Positions 10,790-21,043 of a stretch of DNA of 64,000 bases are shown piece by piece. Made by a program: the position numbers and the translations under genes. How positions within the stretch are numbered: position 1 is the first letter of the stretch; each line of letters begins with the position of its first letter. Source of the stretch: Cryptomeria japonica. Taxonomy: Eukaryota > Streptophyta > Pinopsida > Cupressales > Cupressaceae. A model generated the notes under the pieces. That model was not told where the DNA came from, did not search any database, and was given only the letters and a program-made list of their open reading frames with translations. The DNA is taken from contig NC_081412.1 of the NCBI RefSeq assembly GCF_030272615.1, positions 543,076,335-543,140,334 of the forward strand, read 5' to 3'.

Positions 10790-11167
10790 TCCTTTCTGAT
10801 TATTCATGGTTAGATCTGAAAAATTGGATGCCTTGATTACATTTCCATGTTTGATCTTGTGCAAATTTTAGAGGTTAATTGCATAAAAACCCTAAAATTT
10901 CTTTTTAGTAATTGAGCTTGTGAAATGTTTAATTGTTAATGTTTGTTTCAGATTTACCCTTCTACTGCAAATTATCAATTCATATCTGTGCTTTAATTTT
11001 GAAAATTAAGTGGTTAAGTGTCAAAACCCTAATTTTTAAAACCCTCTTGATTCAACCTTTGACCGATAATTTCACTGATCAAAACATCTCCAAATCGGCT
11101 GTAACTTTGGATTCCGCAACAAAATCATAATATCTTTCATCCCTGAAAATTTGAAAAAAAGTTGCGA

Positions 11168-11197
11168 GGACCGTGTGCACCCCGAGCGCCATCGTCC
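11168..11197 (+). repeat. 30-nt GTGCAC hairpin element, leader unit 1, copy B
   Basis: GGACCGTG...CATCGTCC, GTGCAC at 11175-11180. Same length and position within the leader as 268-297 in copy A. Confidence 0.7.
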
Positions 11198-11789
11198 CTG
11201 ACATTTTTTTCGAAATTTCGGGAGCTAGATCTTACTGTATTTTTCTACTAAAATCCAGAATTTTGGTTGATTTTATCAATTCTAACACTTTCAAAATTAA
11301 GGTCAAAGTTGGTCTTGTGATTGCTTGGTTTAAGGCTTCTAATCATTCAAAAATTGTTGAAATTGAAATTCATGTCGAAATTGTGTTTCTTACTGTCCTA
11401 AATCTGAAAAGTGTGTTGGTGTTCATTCAAAATTTCAGTGCTTTATTCAAATTCTTGCAATTTGTGACTTTTGAAATTAAGTGCTTAATTACACCAACTT
11501 TGATTTCCGCTTTCAAAATTGAATTTTGCGTGAAATTGAGTCAACTTTTAAAATTCAAAACTTGCATTGCTTTTGGTATTCCCTCTAAAATCATAAAATT
11601 CAAAATTTCAGTTTCCATCTCTTTTTCAAAATTCAAATTTTGCATTTTTCAACAATCTTGGTAGGGTTCAATTTTGAGATTGCAACTTTAATTTGGCTTA
11701 TCTACAGATCGTAAAATCACTCAATTTTTTCAGATTAGCTTTAAAATCATCATACCTTTCATCCCTGCAAATTTTGAAAAAAGTTGCGA

Positions 11790-11819
11790 GGACCGTGTGC
11801 ACTCCGAGCGCCACGGTCC
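11790..11819 (+). repeat. 30-nt GTGCAC hairpin element, leader unit 2, copy B
   Basis: GGACCGTG at the start and CACGGTCC at the end form a perfect 8-bp stem around a 14-nt loop. GTGCAC lies at 11797-11802. This is the best-paired of the seven copies. Confidence 0.75.
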
Positions 11820-11946
11820 CTGACATTTTTTCTGAAATTTCGGGAGATTGTTGTGATTGCATTTAATAGCTTAAATCTAGGAGATTGGCCGATTTTTCTG
11901 AAATTTGCTACCTCTAAATTCAAAATTTTCTCTCTCTCCCTAGTGC

Positions 11947-14900
11947 ATGAGTTTTACAACAATAAGCCCTACTTACACTATTCCCGTTAGACGAAGCCTT
12001 AGAATTAAGTCTTTCCAAGGTTTAATTACCGAGGAGATGGAACCTAATTTGAATAGCCTTTTTAACGAGGACATGGGTAATTCCTCTAATCCTCTTAATG
12101 ATGAAGAAGCTCTCCATGAGGTTTCTGTAGAACAACTTTCAAAATTGGATAATCAATTTGACGATTTTCGACAATGGATGTCTCAAGAATACCCCTATAG
12201 TCAAGCTCTTCCTTTAATTGAGGGTCTAAAACATATGCTTCAAAGTGATAAGAATGGAATTGATATTTGGCGTGGTATTGCACACATTGTGGATTTGAAT
12301 GTGATGCCTATGAAGAGTTGTGCCGAAACTTTAGGTTATACACAACCTCCTACTCAAGTCAATCATTCTATTCCTTTGACAACTTCTATTGCTAGCATAC
12401 CTACCTTTACATCAAACATAATGACTACTTCTATACAAGACATTCCACCTATGATCACCAGTCATGGGGGCAATCCTTCCTCTTCAATCAACCCCCTTCC
12501 TTCAATCAATCTGACTTCTTCATTCATTCCTTCAATGAGTGTCCCTATTATATCTCCACAAATGAACATGACGCAAGGGGGCAATTCATTCAACCATTCC
12601 ATTCCTCCTTGTAGTGTTCCTCCTTTCCAATCATCTCCTATGACTAACTATCATAGTGTCCTGCCACCTTACTCTTTACCTTCTTTCAATAACATAACAC
12701 CTCCATCTCAATCTAACGCATCTAATATGAACTCTTCGACTGAAGCGACCATTAACAATCTTGCACAAACTGTCTCTTCTTTACAACAACAAATTGCCTC
12801 TATGAATCAATCTAAGTTTAGTGTGCCCACATTTGATGTTGCGAGCCCACTTTCTCTTGACATTGTTCGAGCTATTCCCCCTAAACATGTTGAAATCCCG
12901 CATTTGGAGCTTTATAATGGTAAAGGTGATCCTCTAACACATGTTAAGACTTTTCAAACAATATGTACCGATTTTGCTTATGACCAAAGGTTGCTTGCAA
13001 AATTGTTTACTAGGACATTAAGAGATAAAGCCCTACAATGGTATTTCTCGTTGCCTTCTTATTCTATTACTTCTTTCTGAACAACTTGCAAATGCTTTCA
13101 TTTAACAATTTCAAAACAATATAAGTCCTAAAGTTACTTTGATTGATTTAATGCATTGTAAACAAGGTGTTAAAGAAAAAGTGACTGATTTCATTGGTAG
13201 ATATAAGCATTTGTATGCTCAAATCTCTTTTCCAGTGCCTGACAATGATATTCAAAGAATCTTTATTTCTAATTTACAAAAAGATATTCGAGATAAACTT
13301 CTGTTTTCTAAGTTTACTTCTTTCAATTAGTTGTTTGCAACTCTTCACAATTATCAACTGACTGTGAGTCAAATGGAACAATCACATCCTATGGCTCCGA
13401 GTGATAAGGGTGATAGTAGTCAACAACCATTTGGGAAGTTTAAACCGAACAGAGAGTCCATCAAATTCAATGAAAACATCATCAACAACAATGTGAATGC
13501 AGCATCAGGTGTGCCTCCTATTTCCAAGTTTTTCAAGAAAGAAAGAAAGTTTACTCCTTGAATGAATCATTGCATAGTATTATGAATAATTTATTGGAAC
13601 AAAATAAGCTTACTCTTCCTCCTATAAGGCAAATAGATCCTGCAAATATTAATTCACCTTATTTTGATAACAAATCTTTTTGTCAATTTCATCGTCAACC
13701 TGGGCATGATACTGAAAAATGTTTTGCTTTAAAGGGTAAAATTCAAGATTTGATTGATAATAATACTATCTCTATTTCAGGAGTGAATGATAAAGGCAAC
13801 ACATTTGTAGCTCCTCCTAACCAAAATCTTCAGATTTTTACTGATCCATTACCTTCTCATACCTCTAATGCGATTGAGACTAATGATTCCTCTTTCTCAT
13901 CTGATGGTCTTGTGTCTATGACTCCGAACGTGATTAACTTTGTAGAGCAGCAGAAAATCCCTAAAGAACCTTCCATCACATTTGATTCTAGTGAAACTAT
14001 CAGGGCACCTGATGGTCCTTTATACATAGTTGCAAAAGTCAAGAATACACCTTGCCGTGGAGTGCTTATTGATCCTTCGTGCATGGTTAATGTTATTACT
14101 GAAGAATTTCTTTTCACTTTGCAATTGAATCAAGTGGTCTATGACAAAACAGATGTGGTTGTGAAATTATTTGATGCATTTTCTTCTCCTGCAATTGGTT
14201 CTATTACATTACCTATTGAGGTCCATAACAAATCCCTTGATGTGAACTTTGCTATTATTCCTTCATCCGAACAATTTCGTGTGAAGCTTGGCTATCCTTG
14301 GCTATCTTCCATGAAAGCTATTGCTTCTCCTATACATAAGTGTTTGAAATTTCCCCATAATGGTGAAGTTGTTACTATCAATCATAGTCTCTTTAAACCA
14401 GTTGAAAGAACTTCTAGTGTTCCTATTGATTATTTTTGGCCTAAACAATTCCAATCTCTTCCACCGCGAAGTGATCATCTTTTCAAATCTTATCAAAAGT
14501 GGAAAATAGATATGATCCTATCTCTAAGTGAACCTAGAACACCCAAACTTGATATTCCTATCGTTCTTGAGAAGGAAGTTCTTCCTTTGAAAGATAAAAC
14601 TAATGTCTTTCCTCAAGAAGATTCCCAACCCATCCCTATGGATGTGACTATGTCTATGCCTAATAAACTTTCTAAAAGTAGACCTATACCTCCTCGTCAT
14701 GATGGACTGGGTCTCCTTCCTATACCAAATATTCCTCCTTTATATGGAGCAGTTCCTCCTCCTTCCTTCTATAGAGAGAAGAGACCTTCCTCTTCTCCTA
14801 TTATCCAGCCTAAGAGACCACAACCTAAACACCCAAGTGATAAGGATGAGAACATTCCTCCTCCTCAATCTTCTCAACTCCCTACTAAGACTAGACGAAA

Positions 14901-15327
14901 TCATTCTGCACGTGAACACCGACGAAAGTGTCGTCTTAGAGCTCAGGCAGCTGCTTCTCAAACTTTACAATCTCCAAAAACACCTTCAACAAGCATTATT
15001 CCATTTTCTCCAAAATCTCCTAAACATAAGATACATGATGATCTTGATCCTGTGCGAGTAAAAGATCCTATTTTTATAAATCTTGATGACGATATAGATA
15101 AAAATGTTCTTCATGATGAAAATGTTACTTCTCTTGCTTCTGATAGTGAATATGAACTTGTTGATATTGATAACCATTTATCTAATGAAATTTCTAAAGC
15201 ACTTATCCTAGCTCCTAGACAAGAACAATGTGGCTTGGAACATGAACATAGCCCTTGTTTGGATCTTGTGATAGCTCCATCTACTGTGTTGAATGTTCCT
15301 CCTTTAGCATGTTCCCTGCCTTCCTGA
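11947..15327 (+). pseudogene. retrotransposon Gag plus retropepsin-like protein, copy B, disrupted
   Basis: Same domain order as copy A: low-complexity Ser/Pro/Thr N-terminus, Retrotrans_gag domain (about 12910-13300), zinc knuckle CQFHRQPGHDTEKC (about 13680), retropepsin-like VLIDPSC (about 14070) and LGYPWL (about 14290), then a Pro/Arg-rich and acidic tail. Breaks differ from copy A. A +1 frameshift occurs at about 13078, stops near 13105 and 13330, and a one-base deletion at about 13556 restores the original frame, which is then open to TGA 15325-15327. The C-terminus is 16 codons shorter than in copy A because a CGA has become TGA. Independent damage in the two copies suggests each was inserted with an intact frame (inference). 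Confidence 0.85.
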
Positions 15328-16098
15328 AACATTAATCAACAAGATCGGGGGGTAGATGACGTGCTAGACTAGTTTCATTAGCATAGCAGATTCTCTCCTC
15401 CTCTCTTTTGGTACTTCTTCTATGTGTTATTCTCATTCTTCTATTTTTTGTCCTTAGTGTTGTCTACTTGAGGACGGTGCAAAGCATTGAGATCTCTTTT
15501 GGTCTCTCTCATGTTGACTCAAAAGACACATGTGTTCCCTTCTTCTAGGTGACCTTCCTTGATTGGGGAATGAAGAACAATTATGCATACATACATATGA
15601 TATACATGAATTATCATATAGCATACTGACCCCGAGGAAAGCGAAGTCACCTTGTGCTTTGTGTTTTGTGTCTATTATCCTTGGGTTTATCTCACACTTG
15701 GGGGCTAAATCTTTGTGATAACGTGCTCCTTTCCCTTCTCGTTTCTTATGTGTATCACTATGTTAAAGCAATCACCCCCGTTGAGGCATGTGCGATCGCT
15801 TTAACGTAGGGGGGCATACACCCCGTCTATCCCTTCAGGATACTTGAAAATTTCTTGGCGAAATTTTTGGTATTTCTCTTGCATGACTCATAGTGAGGGA
15901 ACCTTACTACTGACAGTCATGGTTCTCCCTCGTGATCTTCCCTTTTACTTTGTCAATCGAAGTCGTAAGATCCTTAGTCCACTGGGGGCTTGGTGTTTCT
16001 TGCCTCCTTGACGTGGTGAAAGTCTTTCAATGTTGTTTCCTTGTACTTTACCGGAAGTATGAGCATATGCTTATACTCCCGCTAAAGTGGGGGCTAAA
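15328..16098 (+). other. 3' noncoding tail and polypurine tract of copy B
   Basis: Homologous to 4690-5442. G-rich blocks recur and the last, AAAGTGGGGGCTAAA at 16084-16098, directly abuts the LTR and is the probable polypurine tract. Confidence 0.7.
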
Positions 16099-16419
16099 TG
16101 TAGCGTCCTAAAATTGCGACACTTGCAATTTTGACTGCATTTGGGTCTTCACGATGGCGACGCAACACGAAACCTGAATGGAGACCCCGAAACTTGTCCA
16201 TGACATCAAAAACTGCATTTTCTTGCACCCTGGCCTGATCCTCCTTGCACCCTGCTGTCCCGAGAGGTGGGACCAGAGCGCCCAGCGCCCTGGTCCATGG
16301 CCCTATTTTGGGCCCGGTCTCTTTTGGGACCTCGGGTCTTTATGTTTGCAATTCGGGAAATATTGTTTCCTGGTCGGCCTAAGGTTGGAAAAATCAATCT
16401 TTTAACCCTAATTGACAAG

Positions 16420-16427
16420 TATATAAA
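16420..16427 (+). promoter_or_regulatory. LTR TATA box, copy B 3' LTR
   Basis: TATATAAA in the same context as the two other LTRs of the family. In a 3' LTR it could drive readthrough into flanking DNA, but no gene follows in that direction. Confidence 0.5.
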
Positions 16428-16909
16428 CTACATTTCCTCTCCCATTTTGGAGGGATGGAAAAAAGGCAGAAGCGATATTCAAACACTCAAACATTCAAGC
16501 ATTCAAGCATTCAAGCATTCCTTCAAGCAATTGATCATTCTAAGTCCCCATTCAAGGCTAAGTGTTGCATTCAAGATGAGGATTCAACCATTGAAGAGGA
16601 GATCACATACTACAATATACAACATACAACATACAACAACATCTACACCTTCGCATGTAAGAATACAAACATTCTTACAACAAGGTACTAGTACTTGTTT
16701 TGCATTACAGTCATTTACATTTACAGCATTTCTCATTTCTTGGTTAATTCCAAAACCGGGGTTTGACCTAAGGGCAAACCCCTAATCTCTAACCCCCCAA
16801 TCGTCTTTGCTTTTTTGTGTGTAGGTTACAGGTACGCGTCTGTAATTGAAGATCTGGAATCCTTGTGCAGAGACGAACAGGTCCCTCTTCGTTTCGTGGA
16901 TTTTTCGGA

Positions 16910-16939
16910 AGATCGTGTGCACGCCGGGCGCCATCGTCC
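16910..16939 (+). repeat. 30-nt GTGCAC hairpin element in 3' LTR, copy B
   Basis: GTGCAC at 16917-16922 is kept, but the left arm is mutated (GAAGATCGTG), so pairing with CATCGTCC is weaker than in the other copies. Confidence 0.65.
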
Positions 16940-17306
16940 CGTCAACTTTTGCTCAAATTTGCAGGACAGCGCTGTCTCAACATTTTACTGCTAATTCCAG
17001 GTCCACAGCTTCATCCTATATCCCTATCTCAGTTTATAAGCGAATCTTTCTCACTTTCTATGTATTCCTAGCTTAATCATTCTATCCACATTCTTTACAA
17101 AAGAGGGTAGCCTTGTTGTCTTAACCCTTGAAACTCATTTAGAATCCAATCTTTTAGTGTGTGGGATTGGATCTTGTGGGTTTCAACCCCTCTTTTGAAT
17201 GTAAAGTCTCTCCTAAGTGAAAACCGACAATCCTAAGTGACCCCCCTTTCCCCTTGGGAGTGGTGGGGGGAACACTTAGGGTTCGCTCGCGATTTTCCGC
17301 TTTACA

Positions 17307-17311
17307 GGAAG
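17307..17311. repeat. target site duplication of copy B, right
   Basis: GGAAG directly after the 3' LTR; identical to 9562-9566. Confidence 0.9.
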
Positions 17312-19060
17312 TGACTTAGATAATTCCAATTGAGCCAATCAGAATTTCAATAGTGTGGAGATGACAGCTTCTTCTATTTGTCTCTTCTCATCATCAGATC
17401 TGGTTTCATACTTAACATATCTGAATCCTCCAAATCCACCATATTCTTTCAAGTTAGCATAGAAATTTTCAACACTATGTACATTTACCTTCTTACTCTT
17501 GACAATCTGAAATTTACTTGCATCTTCAGATTCGGTGTCACTAGACTCTTTTACCAAAATGAGTCTCCGAGTAGATTTCTTATAGGTCTTTGTTACCTTA
17601 GGAACAACAACAGTCTTTGGTTTCTTACTCGGTGACATTGCAGATGATCTTGTGTTTGGGCACTTTACTGAGGGAGTCACTGATGCCTTTGATGTGTCAT
17701 GTTTCTTCCTCTTCAAAACTTTCCCTTTAGGCAACTCGGTGCTTAGTGTAATAGCAGCCTCTTGGGCTTCTGATTCCTCCTCGGTGATTACTAGTGTGCC
17801 CTTGATAGGTGTGGAGGAAGAACCTTCTCCAAATTTATCTGATAGTGCCTTGATCATCTTTGTTACTTTTCTTGTAGCTTTTGGTACTACAATGCTCATA
17901 TTTACTTTCTCTTTCACTTCTTCATATGTTCCATATCTCAGCTCAGTAGCATGCCTTGGTAGTGTAAGAAAGGCATCTATCTGCTGTTGTATGATGTCAA
18001 AGTCAACCTCATAACCCATAGGTGGAAAAGATTGAGTTCTTGGCTCCACAACATTCACATAGCAATAGTCAGTGTCTACTTCAAAACATATGTCATCTTT
18101 GTATTTTTCCACTAGCTGGGGTGGAATTCTATACCTGTTATGCATCTTCTCTTGAAACTTGCTAAAATAATCATTCATAATATCATTGAAGTTGTCACCT
18201 AGACGTTTGATAAAGTCATTGATTTGATGGGTGCCTAGTCAGTGTAGCTTCCAAACTACTTTACCAATTGTTGGAAAGAATTTTTCAAAATAGAAAAACA
18301 TGCATAATAACAGTGATCCAAACTTTAGTGTATTGGCCGAGTTGTTCTTCTTTGGCTTCCTGATGGTGTTCAGATTCTCAAATAGTTTTTTCAGCAATAC
18401 TTCACAAAGATCAATTTTCATTCCCTTTTTCACAATTTTGTATGCTATGTCGACCGCTGCACAGGGTACACTATTTTCCCTTGCCGATTGGAAGAAACAA
18501 TAACCTATCACTCTAATAGAAAACTTTAGCTCTGCATTATTTATATTATTCAGTTTCAATCCTCTACAATTTGATTCCACTCCGGTTAAGGTGATCAATT
18601 CCTTTTGTGATATCATCTTCTGAGCTCGAGAATGATCATAAATAGGGTAACTAGTGATCAGATCAATGATTTCCTTGGTGATTTTGAATGGTTGCTCCTC
18701 TAACCACATGAAATCATCGTGAACTCTTCTCAGAAAAAACTTGACCCACTAGGGTTTGAAGACACGGGGATAGGTTAGGGCTTCAGTCAATCCCTTGATC
18801 TTAATGTGCTCAAACTTGCTATCCAATTTCCCATTGGTGCACAATTCATCATAGGTGTCTTTGATTTCAACATGACCTAGTTCTTCAACTCGACATTTGG
18901 TGAAGAATCTGACATCTTGAACTAGTAAAACTCTATCTGGGATGAGTGAAAATGCAGTTTTGTCATCCAGTTCTGATGCTACTTTGGGAGTTAGAGAGTA
19001 TTTTAGTGAGGGCTTTTCAACATTCTTAACAACAATGGGTTCTTGGATCTTCAGTGCCAT
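17312..19060 (-). pseudogene. N-terminal part of the Copia-type element's large ORF, function unknown
   Basis: A single - strand frame starts at ATG 19060 (MALKIQEP) and runs to the copy B insertion. It has in-frame stops at 18749-18751, 18239-18241 and 17339-17341, all in the same frame, so they look like point mutations. The N-terminal part (about 18240-19060) is a globular-looking segment with FFTKCRVEELGH and, further on, WLEEQPFKITKEII. A middle part lists many charged residues, and a Lys/Thr/Ser-rich stretch (about 17560-17840) follows. It has no retropepsin, integrase or RT motif. It may be an envelope-like or other accessory protein of a SIRE-type element. I do not recognise the fold. 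Confidence 0.5.
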
Positions 19061-19739
19061 TGTAGATTTCAGATAGAAATTATCAAAAGATCCTTAGGGT
19101 TTGAAAACTTTCAAATGACAGACGCTTTTCCTCTTAACAAATATGAAACATAAATCTTCAATAGATATGATCGGTAAACCAGCTTAACAATGCATTGAGA
19201 TTGATGTAAATACCTTGAATTTCACTTCGGAGGAGGTTTGATCACCTTATATTCGCTTTGCTCTGCTTTCTTGAAAACTTGGTGAGTGAAAAATGACCAC
19301 GTAAATGCTTTAAGTACACAATATACCTTATCGGGCTTCGTGCAGGTTAGGTTAAAACATTAAATGCAGTCGGTTCCACTAGACCGATTTACTCTCATTT
19401 TTTTTCTTTAACCGAGTAGCCAGATTTCCTTCATTTATCGACTAGACAAGCTTCCTGTAGTTACTGACTTGACAGGTTTCTTGTATAGTGCTTTCAAAAG
19501 ACTTTGATAGAATTTCAAACTTACTAATACATCTTTAACTATGTAGATTTTGACTTAAGTACATAATAAAGTAGGAACTGTTAAGATTTGACCTTTGAGA
19601 GAGTGAAGTCCCTTCATACCTTTACCGATTAATTTGGATTAGGTGCACCTAACTGGGTAGGTAAGGTGCTTTCTTCATTTGACACAATTTCCTTCTTTTT
19701 CCAAATTAATTTGTAATTTGCGTTTTATTTCTTTAGTGT
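19061..19739 (-). other. spacer within the Copia-type element
   Basis: AT-rich DNA between the zinc-knuckle region and the large ORF. No open frame is supported. It contains several ACCGA/TCGGT motifs (for example near 19366, 19386 and 19411). Confidence 0.4.
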
Positions 19740-20982
19740 CTCCTCTAGGTCGATCTCTGCAATCTCCAGCCAAGTGTCCAACTTTGTGACAATGAAAACA
19801 TGCCATACCAGGATTTCTCCATGATATTCGGTTGTTCATTCCAAACCTTATAAAGCAGTTGGCACTTATATGTCCATATCTTCCACAACATTCACACGAT
19901 ATCCTTGTATTGTAATCCCATGTTACTGTAACATATGGTCGGTTAAGTTCTCTGCGAGTTCAGTAGTTTCCAGTATTTGCTCGGTGTGCAGACCACATAT
20001 AGTTCTTTTTCTTAAACCAACACTTCTCAATACTGTGTCCATATTTATTGCAGGTTTTACAAAACCCTTTGAATTTTGCCTTCTTATAATTGCTAGCAGA
20101 CTTTGTCCTACATTGGTTAAATGTGTGACCATATTTATTGCAATTGTAACAATAATCATTGGACTTAGTGACATTCGGTTGCTTACCTTTTCTGATTTGG
20201 CACATATTGGCAGTATGACCTTGATTTCCACAGTAGTTGCAAATAGACTTCTTTGTTTTGATGTTCTTCTTGATTCCAGCTTGCTTTGATGATTCTCCTC
20301 TCTCGGTAGTATGAATTCCCTTCTCGGTAGAGTCTTTTCCTTTCTAACCGAGTCCTGCATCTTTGTTGGGTCTTCTTGTATTCAGTTGCTCATCCAACAT
20401 CTTTGATGCTTCATAACTCTTCTTCAGTGTTTCTTTGGATTTCCTTTCTGTTTCAAGTTCATTGGTCAAGCTTGATACTTCAAGTTTCAATGCTTGATTT
20501 TCATCATCCTTCAGAGTTGCTTCATGATGTGCATAGCCTAGTTGATCTGACAGATTACTTTGAATTCTAGTCAACCTTGTGATTTCTTCATTCTTTTCAG
20601 ATACTAATGCTTCAAGTTGTTGTTTCTCTCTTTCTAGATCTCTTACTTTATCTTACCTGTCCTCAATGCATCAAGATTTTCAGTCATCTGTGTGCTGAAA
20701 TGCTCATGTTCTCTTTCCATTGCTTTTAGTTGATCAGTCAGTGCTTTGTTCTTTTCTTTCAACACTTCAATCATTTCTTCAATCTCTTCAGACATACTGC
20801 TCTCAGATGATGTCTCAATTTGTTCCACTAACTCTTGAGAGTCCTACAAATCATCAGATAATCTCCTTCTAACTTTCAATGATTTTTGCATTTGTCTTTG
20901 CATGTCTCTAATCACTTGATTAGCATGATCCAACTCTTCTTCCAGTTATACAATTCTTCGAGATTGTTTATAGCCTTCCATT
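19740..20982 (-). pseudogene. gag-like coiled coil with five CCHC zinc knuckles
   Basis: Starts at ATG 20980-20982, about 40 nt inside the PBS, and goes straight into a Glu/Lys/Leu-rich coiled-coil-like segment (about 20360-20945). Five CX2CX4HX4C knuckles follow: CNYCGNQGHTANMC (about 20200-20245), CYNCNKYGHTFNQC (about 20110-20155), CKTCNKYGHSIEKC (about 20015-20060), CECCGRYGHISANC (about 19862-19905) and CFHCHKVGHLAGDC (about 19758-19800). Zinc knuckles bind element RNA in Gag proteins. The N-terminal Gag domain seen in the complete Copia (gag at 52398-53429) is absent. Stops (about 20946, 20847, 20345) and frame changes mark it as decayed. Confidence 0.65.
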
Positions 20983-21027
20983 AATAAGATCTTTCTCTTT
21001 AGGCAGTTAAACCCTTTTCCAAGATTG

Positions 21028-21041
21028 AAGCTTTGATACCA
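21028..21041 (-). other. primer binding site of the Copia-type element
   Basis: On the - strand TTGGTATCAAAGC lies two nt inside the LTR. It differs by one base from TGGTATCAGAGC, the initiator-Met tRNA site of plant Copia elements. It sets the orientation and the inner LTR border. Confidence 0.7.
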
Positions 21042-21043
21042 AT

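Larger units (their letters stand above)
10790..11946 (+). other. leader of copy B
   Basis: AT-rich noncoding leader homologous to 1-1239 of copy A, but with about 110 bp less just before the gag start. It carries two 30-nt hairpin elements about 622 nt apart inside duplicated blocks of about 170 bp. Open frames here are not conserved as protein. Confidence 0.65.
9567..17306 (+). mobile_element. gag-only LTR retrotransposon, copy B (complete, 7740 bp)
   Basis: Both LTRs (1200 and 1208 bp, TG...CA ends), a PBS-like site, leader, gag/protease-like ORF, purine tract and GGAAG target duplications are all present. It is inserted into the large ORF of the - strand Copia-type element. LTR differences, counted roughly by eye, are about 40 in 1200 bp, so the insertion is not recent. 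Like copy A it carries no pol domains, so the gag-only structure is a family trait and not a deletion in one copy. Confidence 0.92.
16099..17306 (+). repeat. 3' LTR of copy B
   Basis: TGTAGCGTCC to GCTTTACA, matching 9567-10766 with scattered substitutions and one extra ATTCAAGC-type unit near 16500. TATATAAA is at 16420-16427. The hairpin element at 16910-16939 has lost the GGAC arm (GAAGATC), unlike the 5' LTR. Confidence 0.92.
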
